Of a DNA stretch of 64,000 nucleotides, positions 8,223 to 16,836 are shown in pieces (the first letter of the stretch is position 1; each line of letters opens with the position of its first letter). The notes under the pieces are model-generated. The model worked only from the letters and a program-made list of their open reading frames with translations. It did no database searches and was not told the DNA's origin. This DNA is from Brachybacterium sp042666875 (lineage in GTDB: Bacteria; Actinomycetota; Actinomycetes; Actinomycetales; Dermabacteraceae): positions 1-64,000 of the forward strand of contig NZ_JBHTCX010000008.1 of the NCBI RefSeq assembly GCF_042666875.1, read 5' to 3'. The position numbers and the translations under genes are program-made.

Positions 8223-11200
8223 TCACTCGTCGACGGGCACGAACTCCACGGGCGCGACCGAGGAGTAGCGATCCTGCCGGATCGAGACCACGCCGACGCC
8301 GCCGATGAACGGAGCCAGGGCCTGCGGGTTCTTGCCGGGGTTGGCGAGGATCACCTGGAATCCGAAGTGGCGGAAGGACTCCATCGCGGCGGTGATGAAC
8401 TTGCCGGCGCCCTTGGAGAACGCCTCGTCGATGATGATGGGCGCGAATCGCGGGACCTCCTGGCCGGTACCGGCCAGCTGGTAGCGCAGCGCCGCCGCCA
8501 GACAGAAGGTCGCCAGGCGCTCGTTCTGGCCGCCGGAGAGGGGCCCGCCGGACTCGTGGGCGTGGACGACGGTGCCCTCGGTGTCGACCTCCTCGGCGTG
8601 GAAGTGCACGTGCCGGCGCACGTCGAGGATGACGCGGGAGACCTGGTCGTCGCGGGTGCGGGCGGCGCCGATCATGTCCATCAGGTGCCGCAGCGAGAGG
8701 AAGCGCTCCTCGGCCTGCTCGCGGTCGCGGCTGATGTCGTTCAGCGCGGTGTCGGCCACCGCGTCCTCCAGGGCGCGCTTGAACTCATCGAGCGCGGCGA
8801 GGTGGACCGGACGCATCGACAGCTGCAGGTAGCGCCCGGCGTGGAACTCGACCTGGGCCAGCAGAGCGTTGATGCGCTGGAGGCGCTTGCGGATCTCCGC
8901 GGGCTCGCGGGCGATCGCCGTGGCCAGGGCCTGCACGTCCCCGAGCGTGTTGCCGGTGAAGAACTCGAAGAAGCGGTCCTCGACCTCCGGCAGCTTCTCC
9001 TCCTCGATCCGCTGGAGGATGGCGAGGTAGTCCTCGGCCGAGTCCAGGGACGGGGTGGTGTCCCCGGCCTGGGCGGGCCAGCGGCGGGAGAACTCACGCA
9101 TCGCGGTGCGGATGTCCTCCTCGGCGCGGGAGGTGCGCCGGGTCAGGTCCATCAGCTCGGCGTCCAGGGTGGCCGAGGCGTCCTTGGTGACCTGGTCGAT
9201 GGTGGACAGCACCAGCGTGGGGGCGATCGCGCTGAAGCGTTCGGCCAGCTCGGCCTCCACCTCCGGGTCCAGGCTCGACTCGGCGAGGCGCTCCCTCGCC
9301 GCGGCCAGGCGCTCCTCGACCCGTTCGGCCTGCTCGCCGAGCTTGCCGGCGCTGCGGACGACCTCCAGCAGCTCCTCGTCGGTCTCGGCGATGGACTTCT
9401 CGACCTCCTCGATCTGGCCGGCGAGCTCGGCGAGCGCCTCGGAGCCGTCCTCCGCCGCCCGCACCATGTCCCGGAGGTTCGCGATCCGGCGGGCGACCGA
9501 GGCGGCGTCGATGTCGTCCCAGGTCACCGAGCTGATCGACTGCAGCGCGTAGAGCCGCTCCCGCCGGCGCTCCCGCTGGGTCTCGACGTCCTTGCGCCGG
9601 GCCTGCGCCTCGAACAGGGCCTGCTCGGCGCGAGTGCGCTCGGCCTCGAACACGGCGCGCTTGGCGCGGTTGTCGAAGCCGAGCACCCACTGGGAGCGAT
9701 CGTTGATCTGCCGATCGGTGTTCTTCTCGTGCCGGGTCGCGGAGTGCTTGATCTGCCCGGAACGGAGCACGGCGCGGTTCAGACGCGTGAACTCCTCGAG
9801 GCTGTCCGCGCAGGTGTAGTCCATCCGGGAGGCGATCTCGTGGCTGAGCCAGACGTGGAACTCGCCGTCCTTGACGTCGAGCTTGGCGGCCAGTGAGCGC
9901 TCCTCGATGTTCTTCGCGGGGCGGCGCAGGTCGGTGTTGACCCGGTTGTAGGAGATCCGACGGCGCAGCTTGGTGCGGTCGATGACCGCGGCCACCTCGC
10001 GGTAGACGCGGTCGGGCACCAGGATGGAGCGTGCCAGTCCCCGCAGCGCCTGCTCGGCCGCGGCGGTCCATTCCTCCTCCCCGGTGCGCACCTGCAGCAG
10101 CTCGGCGGCGAAGGGCAGCTCGGTGGGGGCGATGCCCACCTCGGAGGCGATGTGGTCGCGCAGGGCGACATCCTCGGAGTGGAGGTTCGAGGCGCGGGAG
10201 GTGAGGGAGGCGAGCTCCTCCCGGGTGCGGTTCAGGGTGGTGGTCAGCTCCCGGACCTCCGCCTCGGCCTCCCAGCGGGCGGAATCAGCCCCCTTCTCCT
10301 CCGCCTCGAGGGACTCGCGCAGGGAGGCGACCTCGCGCTGGAGGGCGAGGAACATGTCCTCGCCGGCGGGCGTGCCCAGCTCCACGGTGGCCAGCAGGGC
10401 CCCGAACTCGGTGGCCCGCTCGCGGCGGCGCTCGCGCTCGACCTCGAGGCCGGCGATCTGCTGCTTCCAGTCGTCGATCTCACCGCCGCCCGCGCGGCGC
10501 CGCTGCTCCTTGAGCTGGGCCAGGTCGGAGCGGGCCTCGGCCACGTCCTGGGTCAGGCGGCGCTGCTGGGCGCCGAGCCGGTCGCGCTCGAGCTGGAGGC
10601 GCTCGGACTCGTCCCCGAGCAGCCGCACCAGGTGCTGGGCGGCGTAGACGTCGATGTCGGCGCGGCGGTCGACGAGTTCGGCGCCGCGGGCGCGCATGGC
10701 CGACCAGTTCTCGTGGTTCTCCCGCAGCCCGCGCAGCAGGTCCCGCTGCTCGCGGGCGGTGACCAGGGCCTCGTAGACCTCGGAGAGGTTGTGGAAGTTC
10801 GCCAGGGCCTGATCGGCCAGCTCGAAGGTGCGCGGGGCGTCGAGCATGTAGTCGCGCAGCAGGGCGTTGACGTCGCCGAGCTCCTTGGCGGACTGGATCT
10901 TGTGCAGCAGTCCCAGCGCCTTCTCGTCGGGGATGCCGAGCAGCTGGCTGAACGCGGCGCGGTACTCGCGGAACTGACGGAACGTCTCGGTCCCCGGGTA
11001 GGCCGCCTCGAGAGCTTTGCCCTCGATCTGGCTGGAGACGAACTGGCGCAGGTCGGTGACGTCCAGCGGGGTGCGGGCGATGACGTAGAGGCTCTTGACG
11101 TCCGAATCCGAGGTATGGCCGGCGTGCAGCAGCAGCAGACGCGAGAGCTGGACGGTGCCGCCCAGCCCGTCGGCGTAGCGCAGGGTGAGCACGGACAGGG

Positions 11201-11621
11201 TCGTCTTCTCCCGCAGCACCTCCTGGCTGAACTCGCCGGTGGCCTGGTCGTAGTGCATCGCCCAGGCGCCGCGGACGTAGCTGGCCACGGTGCGGCGGTA
11301 CTTCGAGCGCGCCGGGCCGGCGTCGGAGGCGGCCGCGTTGAACTGCAGCGTGCGCGGAGGGGTCAGCAGCGCGCTGACCGCGTCCAGCAGCGTCGACTTG
11401 CCGGTGCCGGGGCCGCCGGTGAGGAAGTAGCCCTTCGGGGAGATCTCCAGCTCGTGGGTGCCGTGGAACGTGCCCCAGTTGGAGATCTGCACCGCGACCA
11501 GGCGCCACTGCCCCGGGTGGGGGTGATCGGGGCTGCTGGCCACCTGGTCGGTGGGCGCGTCGGTCTGGGGCATGCCCGGCAGGTCGAGCCCGTCCTGAGC
11601 AGTGTCGGTCGCGGAGGTCAC
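8223..11621 (-). CDS. jetC: JetC/MksB-like SMC ATPase
   Basis: The SMC-type motor of a Wadjet/MksBEF complex. The 1132-aa protein has a Walker A motif (GGPGTGKST, residues 69-77), long coiled coils, a central hinge region (about 490-640), a signature LSGGQ (1028-1032) and Walker B IIIDEAFSKG with Asp1065-Glu1066. The RHEKNTDR...VLGFDNR block near residue 650 is typical of the JetC branch (COG4913) rather than chromosomal Smc. The start is GTG at 11621 with no good ribosome site. In known systems this protein works with JetA (kleisin), JetB (KITE) and JetD (nuclease) to recognise and cut circular plasmids. Here jetB and jetA lie 2.1 kb and 8.7 kb upstream on the same strand, separated by unrelated genes. 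Confidence 0.88.
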   Translation of the reverse strand: MTSATDTAQDGLDLPGMPQTDAPTDQVASSPDHPHPGQWRLVAVQISNWGTFHGTHELEISPKGYFLTGGPGTGKSTLLDAVSALLTPPRTLQFNAAASDAGPARSKYRRTVASYVRGAWAMHYDQATGEFSQEVLREKTTLSVLTLRYADGLGGTVQLSRLLLLHAGHTSDSDVKSLYVIARTPLDVTDLRQFVSSQIEGKALEAAYPGTETFRQFREYRAAFSQLLGIPDEKALGLLHKIQSAKELGDVNALLRDYMLDAPRTFELADQALANFHNLSEVYEALVTAREQRDLLRGLRENHENWSAMRARGAELVDRRADIDVYAAQHLVRLLGDESERLQLERDRLGAQQRRLTQDVAEARSDLAQLKEQRRRAGGGEIDDWKQQIAGLEVERERRRERATEFGALLATVELGTPAGEDMFLALQREVASLRESLEAEEKGADSARWEAEAEVRELTTTLNRTREELASLTSRASNLHSEDVALRDHIASEVGIAPTELPFAAELLQVRTGEEEWTAAAEQALRGLARSILVPDRVYREVAAVIDRTKLRRRISYNRVNTDLRRPAKNIEERSLAAKLDVKDGEFHVWLSHEIASRMDYTCADSLEEFTRLNRAVLRSGQIKHSATRHEKNTDRQINDRSQWVLGFDNRAKRAVFEAERTRAEQALFEAQARRKDVETQRERRRERLYALQSISSVTWDDIDAASVARRIANLRDMVRAAEDGSEALAELAGQIEEVEKSIAETDEELLEVVRSAGKLGEQAERVEERLAAARERLAESSLDPEVEAELAERFSAIAPTLVLSTIDQVTKDASATLDAELMDLTRRTSRAEEDIRTAMREFSRRWPAQAGDTTPSLDSAEDYLAILQRIEEEKLPEVEDRFFEFFTGNTLGDVQALATAIAREPAEIRKRLQRINALLAQVEFHAGRYLQLSMRPVHLAALDEFKRALEDAVADTALNDISRDREQAEERFLSLRHLMDMIGAARTRDDQVSRVILDVRRHVHFHAEEVDTEGTVVHAHESGGPLSGGQNERLATFCLAAALRYQLAGTGQEVPRFAPIIIDEAFSKGAGKFITAAMESFRHFGFQVILANPGKNPQALAPFIGGVGVVSIRQDRYSSVAPVEFVPVDE

Positions 11622-11649
11622 CCGTAGAGGGTACTAAGAGCGGAGCGGG

Positions 11650-11704
11650 CTCGGTGCGGGCTCAGTGCGGACTCAGTGCGGACTGAGTGCGCGCTCAGTT
11701 CTCC
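11650..11704. repeat. 11-bp tandem repeat, about five copies
   Basis: The unit CTCAGTGCGGA at 11661-11671 and 11672-11682 is identical; flanking copies at 11650-11660, 11683-11693 and 11694-11704 are degenerate. It fills most of the 73-bp gap between jetC and the FepC-SIP gene and runs into that gene's last codons. The copies are too short and contiguous for CRISPR. Confidence 0.7.
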
Positions 11705-13536
11705 GGCCGGCCCTGGCGCCAGTAGCCCATGAAGGAGACCTGCTGGCGGTCCAGGCCGAGGTCGCTGACGAGGTGGCGGCGCAGCGACTTGATCACGCCC
11801 GCCTCTCCGGCGAGCCAGGCGTAGAAGGTGCCGTGGCCGGTGGTGGTCTCCCACAGGATGGTCTCGTCCACGTCGACGTCCTCGAGCTCGGCCGCCGGAA
11901 CGTCGGCCGCGCCACCGCGGAAGGCCTGGGCGTTCTCGCTCATCAGCTGCTGGACGGCCGCGGTCATCAGCTCGCCGTGCGGGCGCTGCCCGCGCGGCAG
12001 CCAGCTGACCTGCACGCCGGATCGGGTGAGGATCTGCTGTTCGTCGGAGGCGTCGGGGACCTCGAGGATCGCGTGGCCGCTGATCGTCTCCGGCAGCGAT
12101 TCGAGGATGGAGCAGATCGCGGGCACCGCGGTCTCATCGCCCACCAGCAGCACGTTGCGGGCGGTGCCGGGGCGGAACTCGATGCCGCCGTAGTCGGGGC
12201 CGACGAGGTGCTTGTTGGGACCCAGCATGGAGATCCGCTCGCCCACCTCGGCACCGTGCGCCCAGCGCGCCGCGACCCCGCTGCCCGGGACCTCCTCGTC
12301 ATCGAGGTGGAGGACGAAGTCGACGTCGATCTCGGGGTCGGCGCCCACGTTGCCGGGGTGCCCGGCCGCGCGGACGGCACGCACGGTGTAGGTGCGCATC
12401 CAGCCGCGGTCCGCGGGATCGATCTGGAGCCAGCTGCGGTACCACTCGGCGTGCGTGGTCGGGTCCAGCACCGCTCCGGGGCGCACCGCGGCGAAGTGGT
12501 CCGCGCTCGCCTCGGGACCGGGGATGATCATCTTGATCCGCAGGTCCAGCGGGTGGCAGTTGGCGCCGAAGTGGACCAGGTCGGGGCTGGTGAACGTGAA
12601 GCGCACCAGCGACCTGCCGAGCGAGCGTTTCGCGGCGACGGTGAGCTCGAAGGCGATCATCGAGCTGTGCTCGAGGGCGGGGACGAGCTGGTGCGCCGGA
12701 GCGGTCGCCGTGGCGGTGGCGGACATGATGTCCTCCTCGGTGGTGGGGTCGGTGCGCTCCCGCCCCAGGGGGAGCACCATCGGGGTGCCGGTGACCTGGT
12801 CGGGGACGATTCGGGAGTCGAGGGTGAAGACCTCGCGCACCATCTGCTCAGTGATGACGCCGGCCGGTGGGCCCTCGGAGTGGATGCGGCCGTCCTTGAC
12901 GGCGACCAGATGATCGGCGTAGCGGGCGGCGAGGTTGAGGTCGTGCAGGACGAGCGCGACCGTGGTGCCGCGCGTGCGGTTCAGCTCGCGGACCACGTCG
13001 AGCACATCGAGCTGGTGGGTGAGGTCGAGGAAGGTGGTGGGCTCGTCCAGCAGCAGCACCTCGGTCTGCTGGGCCAGGGCCATGGCGATCCATACGCGCT
13101 GGCGCTGCCCGCCGGAGAGCTCCTCGACGCGCTGGTCGGCCAGTTCATCGGTGCGCGTGGCGGTCAGTGCCTCGCGCACGGCGAGCTCGTCGTCCTCGCT
13201 CCACTGCGGCAGCAGCCCCTGGTGGGGGAAGCGGCCGCGGGAGACGAGTTCGCGCACGGTCACGCCGTCGGGCGCGATCGGTGACTGCGGCAGCAGCCCC
13301 AGCCGCCGGGCGAGGTCCTTGCCGCGCAGGCTGTGGATGTCCTTGCCGTCCAGGACCACGGAGCCGTGGCGGGGCGGCATCAGGCGCGAGAGCCCTCGCA
13401 GCACGGTGGACTTCCCGCAGCCGTTGGCGCCGACGATGACGGTGATGCGCCCCTCCGGCAGGGACAGGCTGAGGTCGTGGACGATCTCGCGGCGGTCGTA
13501 GGCGAGGTGGAGGTGCTGGGCGCTGATCAGTGCCAT
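11695..13536 (-). CDS. FepC-type ABC ATPase fused to siderophore-interacting protein
   Basis: A 613-aa two-domain protein for ferric-siderophore use. Residues 1-270 are an iron-siderophore ABC ATPase: Walker A GANGCGKST (36-44), LSGGQRQR, Walker B VLLLDEPTTFLD and the H-loop LVLHDLN. Residues 271-613 are a siderophore-interacting FAD-binding reductase (TYTVRAVR flavin motif; C-terminal NAD-binding part ending in SFMGYWR), which would release iron by reduction. The junction codes for Met271 at 12726 with AGGAGG five bases before it, so a free reductase could also be made. The start ATG at 13536 has GGAGGAGC just before it. No permease or binding protein is nearby. Two iron boxes precede it. 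Confidence 0.88.
   Translation of the reverse strand: MALISAQHLHLAYDRREIVHDLSLSLPEGRITVIVGANGCGKSTVLRGLSRLMPPRHGSVVLDGKDIHSLRGKDLARRLGLLPQSPIAPDGVTVRELVSRGRFPHQGLLPQWSEDDELAVREALTATRTDELADQRVEELSGGQRQRVWIAMALAQQTEVLLLDEPTTFLDLTHQLDVLDVVRELNRTRGTTVALVLHDLNLAARYADHLVAVKDGRIHSEGPPAGVITEQMVREVFTLDSRIVPDQVTGTPMVLPLGRERTDPTTEEDIMSATATATAPAHQLVPALEHSSMIAFELTVAAKRSLGRSLVRFTFTSPDLVHFGANCHPLDLRIKMIIPGPEASADHFAAVRPGAVLDPTTHAEWYRSWLQIDPADRGWMRTYTVRAVRAAGHPGNVGADPEIDVDFVLHLDDEEVPGSGVAARWAHGAEVGERISMLGPNKHLVGPDYGGIEFRPGTARNVLLVGDETAVPAICSILESLPETISGHAILEVPDASDEQQILTRSGVQVSWLPRGQRPHGELMTAAVQQLMSENAQAFRGGAADVPAAELEDVDVDETILWETTTGHGTFYAWLAGEAGVIKSLRRHLVSDLGLDRQQVSFMGYWRQGRPEN
12724..12737 (-). promoter_or_regulatory. 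Internal ribosome-binding site and start inside the fusion
   Basis: On the minus strand AGGAGG (12737-12732) is followed after five bases by ATG (12726-12724), in frame with the fusion, exactly where the ATPase ends and the siderophore-interacting domain begins. Translation from here would give a 343-aa stand-alone reductase. This looks like an ancestral separate start kept after gene fusion. Confidence 0.6.
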
Positions 13537-13557
13537 GCTCCTCCGTACGCTCCGTGG

Positions 13558-13596
13558 TCAGGTAAGCCTCACCGTAGTCAGGTGAGCCTCACTGTA
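13558..13596 (-). promoter_or_regulatory. Two tandem DtxR/IdeR-like iron boxes
   Basis: The 19-mers at 13558-13576 and 13578-13596 match the known box TTAGGTTAGGCTAACCTAA at 13 and 12 positions. Their starts are 20 bp apart, two helical turns, so two dimers could bind on one face. They lie 22-60 bp before the FepC-SIP start. Repression by an iron-loaded DtxR-family regulator is inferred. Confidence 0.65.
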
Positions 13597-13607
13597 TTGC
13601 GCAATAC
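13594..13607. promoter_or_regulatory. 14-bp perfect palindrome
   Basis: GTATTGCGCAATAC is a perfect palindrome overlapping the end of the second iron box. It is AT-rich for this genome and could be an extra operator or part of a promoter. No binding protein can be named. Confidence 0.35.
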
Positions 13608-13749
13608 CGAACGCGCACAATTGCGGCCCAGGGAGGCGTTGGCCACTGCGCCGGAGCCCTACGGAAGGCAGCGCCGGCCGACGGACCGCAGCGGCTTCGA
13701 CCAGTCGGTCGATCACGGATCGGCCCCGCGGCCGGTCCGCGCGCCGGCG

Positions 13750-14466
13750 TCAGTCCTCGCTCGGTGCGGACCCCTCGACCGTGCCGCCGGCCGCGTCGCC
13801 GTCGGCCGCGGCGCTCTCGTCGTCGGTGGGGTCCTCGAGACCTCCCACGCCCGCCTGGCGGTACAGCGCGATGAACTCGCGCGCCGTGTCAGGGCCGATC
13901 ATCAGCCGCAGCACCAGGGAGACCTCGTAGTCGTCGCCCTGCTCGTCGAGCAGCCCGGCGCGCTGGATCTTGGCGATCGAGGCGCGGACGTCCTTGGCGA
14001 AGCCGGCCTCGTCGGTCGAGGTGGTGCGTCGATAGGCGGCCAGCGCCTGCTGGATCTCGGCCTCGGAGACCACGGTGCGCTGTCCGCGCGAGGACTGGGT
14101 CAGCAGCATCTGGCGCAGGACCAGCAGAAGGACGGAGTCCAGACGGTTCAGGCCCGTCAGCCGGCGCAGCAGTTTGGGGGCGTCGGGATCGTCCTCGCTC
14201 TGGCGCACGAAGGCGACCTGGGCGTCGTCGTCGACGACGAGCTCGAGGAACAGATCGGCCAGCCGCGCCTCGAGCGCGGTGCGGTCGCGCAGCAGCTGCG
14301 CGTAGCGGGCGGGATCGCGGCGGCCGTCGAGATAGGGGCCCTGCAGGAGATGGACGAGCACTCGTCGCGACTCGTCCACGAGCGCGGCGCCGGGGACGGA
14401 GGGAGCGCCCTCGCCGTCGTCCTCCCGGGACTCGTCGGCCGGGGTGCTGAGTGCTGAGCTGATCAC
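13750..14466 (-). CDS. jetB: JetB/MksE-like subunit, DUF4194
   Basis: A 238-aa KITE-type winged-helix subunit of a Wadjet/MksBEF complex; it bridges the kleisin JetA and the SMC protein JetC. Seen features are the DUF4194-like core (RRVLVHLLQGPYLD, then LFLELVVDDDAQVAFVRQ), the LLRRLTGLNRLDSVLLLVLRQ helix and an acidic tail. The start is GTG at 14466 with AGGTAGG about 6 bases before it. It sits between the iron-regulated FepC-SIP gene downstream and a divergent membrane-protein gene upstream, not next to jetA or jetC as is usual. Confidence 0.82.
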   Translation of the reverse strand: MISSALSTPADESREDDGEGAPSVPGAALVDESRRVLVHLLQGPYLDGRRDPARYAQLLRDRTALEARLADLFLELVVDDDAQVAFVRQSEDDPDAPKLLRRLTGLNRLDSVLLLVLRQMLLTQSSRGQRTVVSEAEIQQALAAYRRTTSTDEAGFAKDVRASIAKIQRAGLLDEQGDDYEVSLVLRLMIGPDTAREFIALYRQAGVGGLEDPTDDESAAADGDAAGGTVEGSAPSED

Positions 14467-14635
14467 GGGGACCTACCTTACCGACGCCGGCACGATCCGC
14501 CGCGAACCCGCCGTGCCAGGGGCCTGCGGTGCCGGCCGGCTCTGTGCATCCGGGCCCCGTATCTGGTGAAATCGTGACCGGGAACACGTTTCTCCCCGCC
14601 ATCGAGGCGGCGGATCCGACGGCAAGGAGCCGATC

Positions 14636-15793
14636 ATGAACAACCTGCCAGTCTCAGTGCCCGTGCTCATCGCGATCGCCGTCGCGGTGATCCTGGTGAT
14701 CATCCTGCTGATCGTGCTGGGCACCGCCGCGTCACGGCGACGCCGCGCCAAGCAGCAGGAGGACGACCGTCAGCGGGCCGCACAGCTGCGGGAGGAGGCC
14801 GCACGCGAGGAGCAGGCGGTCCAGGAGCGGGACCTGCAGGCCCGGGAGCGGGAGATCGAGGCCGACCGGGCGCGTCTGGACGCGGAGAGGAAGGCCAAGG
14901 CGGTCGAGCAGGAGAAAGCCGCTGCCGAGCGTCGTCGCGCCGAGGCGGAGAGGGAGCGCGAGGAGGTCGAGTCCTCCCGCGACTCGGTCCAGGAGCGCCT
15001 GGCCGAGGCGGACCGCCTGGACCCCGACGCCTCGCAGGGCGCTCAGGACGCTCAGGGCTCGCGGGACTCCGCCCCGTCGTCGTTCCCACAGGACGGCGAG
15101 GACGGCGGCTCACCCCGCAGCGAGGCGGACGGGGATCGCTGGCGCGACGGCGAGTCGGAGGATCTGGATCGGCGCCGCAGCTCGACCGATCCGGCGGTGG
15201 CCGACGCCGCCCGGGTCGGCGGTGTGGGGGCGGGCGCGACGGCCAGCTCTCTCGGCCGCGGGGAACCCGGCCAGCCGGTTCACCGGGACGATCCTGCGAC
15301 CTCGAGCTTCTCCCAGGAGCGCGCTCGCGCCGACGGGACCGCTCCGGAAGACGAGCGGACAGAGCCGACCGAGCGGACCGAGCGGACCGAGCGGACAGAG
15401 GATCCTGTCGAGCACGGCCGCCATGCTGCGAGGACGCCCGACGGCACGACGCCGTCCGGGAGCGGCCCGGCACCGGTCCGTCCGGCCCAGGACGGCCCCG
15501 AATCCACGGAGGACGCCACCTACCAGTACGGAGCTCAGCCGGCCGAGTACCGACGGGGCGCCGACGGACAGCTCTCGCACGTCGAGACTGGGGACGGCGG
15601 CCAGCCCACGTGGGTCGGGCCCGCTGGGCAGAACGATCCCGCCCAGCAGGACGGCCCGGGGACCGAGTCGGTCCGCCCACCCGAGCAGCCCGCGCCCGGC
15701 GAGCCCGGCCCCGAGGATGAGGGCGGACGGCCGCCGCGAGCACCCGAGTACGGGGCACCGGAGGACGGCACGGGACCTGAAACGCGCCGCTGA
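14636..15793 (+). CDS. Membrane-anchored coiled-coil protein
   Basis: A 385-aa protein that I cannot assign to a function. One N-terminal membrane helix (about residues 7-31) is followed by a highly charged coiled coil of Glu/Arg/Ala (about 38-125). The rest is a long disordered acidic region rich in Pro, Gly and Asp. AGGAG lies 8 bases before the ATG. The gene is divergent from jetB and separated from it by 169 bp. The disordered part includes a 9-bp tandem repeat coding TERTERTER. Confidence 0.7.
   Translation: MNNLPVSVPVLIAIAVAVILVIILLIVLGTAASRRRRAKQQEDDRQRAAQLREEAAREEQAVQERDLQAREREIEADRARLDAERKAKAVEQEKAAAERRRAEAEREREEVESSRDSVQERLAEADRLDPDASQGAQDAQGSRDSAPSSFPQDGEDGGSPRSEADGDRWRDGESEDLDRRRSSTDPAVADAARVGGVGAGATASSLGRGEPGQPVHRDDPATSSFSQERARADGTAPEDERTEPTERTERTERTEDPVEHGRHAARTPDGTTPSGSGPAPVRPAQDGPESTEDATYQYGAQPAEYRRGADGQLSHVETGDGGQPTWVGPAGQNDPAQQDGPGTESVRPPEQPAPGEPGPEDEGGRPPRAPEYGAPEDGTGPETRR
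15354..15403 (+). repeat. 9-bp in-frame tandem repeat
   Basis: Units of GAGCGGACC and close variants run through this stretch of the coiled-coil gene and code for Glu-Arg-Thr. The length is a multiple of three, so copy-number change would keep the frame. Confidence 0.6.
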
Positions 15794-15803
15794 CGCGGCG
15801 TCG

Positions 15804-15837
15804 GCGAGGACGCCGGCGGCAGAGGCGACGTCCTCGC
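15804..15837. terminator. Hairpin between convergent genes
   Basis: GCGAGGACG (15804-15812) and CGTCCTCGC (15829-15837) form a perfect 9-bp stem with a 16-base loop. It lies between the coiled-coil gene and the convergent regulator gene and could serve both. Confidence 0.55.
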
Positions 15838-15851
15838 GCCGGGCCCCGGCC

Positions 15852-16733
15852 TCAGCCCGCGAGCGAGGTGACGACGTCCTCGCGGGCCGTCCAGGCCGGG
15901 GCGGCTTCCAGCAGAGCGGCATGCCGCTCGAGCCTATCCCTGGTGAGGGCGTCGGCCGGAGACATCACCACCAGGCGCGCCCCGCTGCGCCGATCGATCC
16001 ACAGGCTCTGGAAGTGCACGGTCAGCAGGCCCGCCCTGGGTGAGGCGTACACCCGTCGGCGGGGACGCTCGTCCGCCACCTCGTGGTGCTCCCACAGGCG
16101 CCGGAAGTCCTCGGACTTCTCGCGCAGCCGCTCGACGAGGGTGCTCCAGCGCGGGTCGTCGTGGTGCTCGGCCAGATGCGCCCGCAACCGCCCGACGATC
16201 TCCGGCAGCACGCGCTCCTCCTCCACGAGGCTTCCCCGCCAGACGGGGTCGGTGAACATCAGCCAGGCGCAGTTGCGCTCTTCGACCGGGTACGCATCCA
16301 GATCGCTGAACAGGTACCGGTAGCTGCGGTTGGTGGCGACGATCTCGTAGGCGTCGTCCTGGATCGCGGCCGGGAACGGCAGCAGCTGCTCGAGCACGGC
16401 GATCTGCTCGGGCCCCACCGTGATCGGCGGTGCGCGGTGGACCGGGGCCCGGTCGGCCAGGACCAGCATGTGACGCCGCTCGGCCTCGGTCAGGTCCAGC
16501 ACCCTGGCGACGGCCTCCAGCACCTGGTCGGAGACTCCGGCCGCGCGCCCCTGTTCGAGCCAGGTGTACCAGGTGGTCCCGATGCCGGCGAGCTGGGCCA
16601 CCTCCTCGCGGCGCAGGCCGGGCGTGCGCCGGCGGCCCAGGGCCGGCAGCCCCGCCTGCTGGGGGCTGACCTTCTCGCGCCGGGCGCGCAGGAACGCGCC
16701 GAGCTCCTTGCGTCGTCCGTCGGAGGGGTCCAT
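15852..16733 (-). CDS. XRE-family regulator with MmyB-like ligand domain
   Basis: A 293-aa transcription regulator. The N-terminal helix-turn-helix (about residues 8-75: LGAFLRARREKVSP, then LRREEVAQLAGIGTTWYTWLEQG) is the XRE type. The C-terminal part (about 100-270) has the MmyB-like ligand-binding pattern (NRSYRYLFSDL, RLREKSEDFRRLWEHHEV). It is divergent from an MFS transporter gene, the usual arrangement for a regulator that controls an exporter in response to its substrate. The ligand is unknown. Confidence 0.88.
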   Translation of the reverse strand: MDPSDGRRKELGAFLRARREKVSPQQAGLPALGRRRTPGLRREEVAQLAGIGTTWYTWLEQGRAAGVSDQVLEAVARVLDLTEAERRHMLVLADRAPVHRAPPITVGPEQIAVLEQLLPFPAAIQDDAYEIVATNRSYRYLFSDLDAYPVEERNCAWLMFTDPVWRGSLVEEERVLPEIVGRLRAHLAEHHDDPRWSTLVERLREKSEDFRRLWEHHEVADERPRRRVYASPRAGLLTVHFQSLWIDRRSGARLVVMSPADALTRDRLERHAALLEAAPAWTAREDVVTSLAG

Positions 16734-16781
16734 GAGCTCCAGTGTGCGCCGCGTCGCGCCGGCTAGCCAGGTGGTGGCGGT

Positions 16782-16804
16782 ACCAGTATGAATGGACTCC
16801 TGGT
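16782..16804. promoter_or_regulatory. Possible operator between regulator and MFS gene
   Basis: ACCAG (16782-16786) and CTGGT (16800-16804) form an interrupted inverted repeat in the divergent regulator/transporter gap. Half-sites this short are common by chance, so this is only a candidate site for the XRE regulator. Confidence 0.25.
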
Positions 16805-16836
16805 CACAGGATCAGGATCTCGTGAAGGTGTACTCC

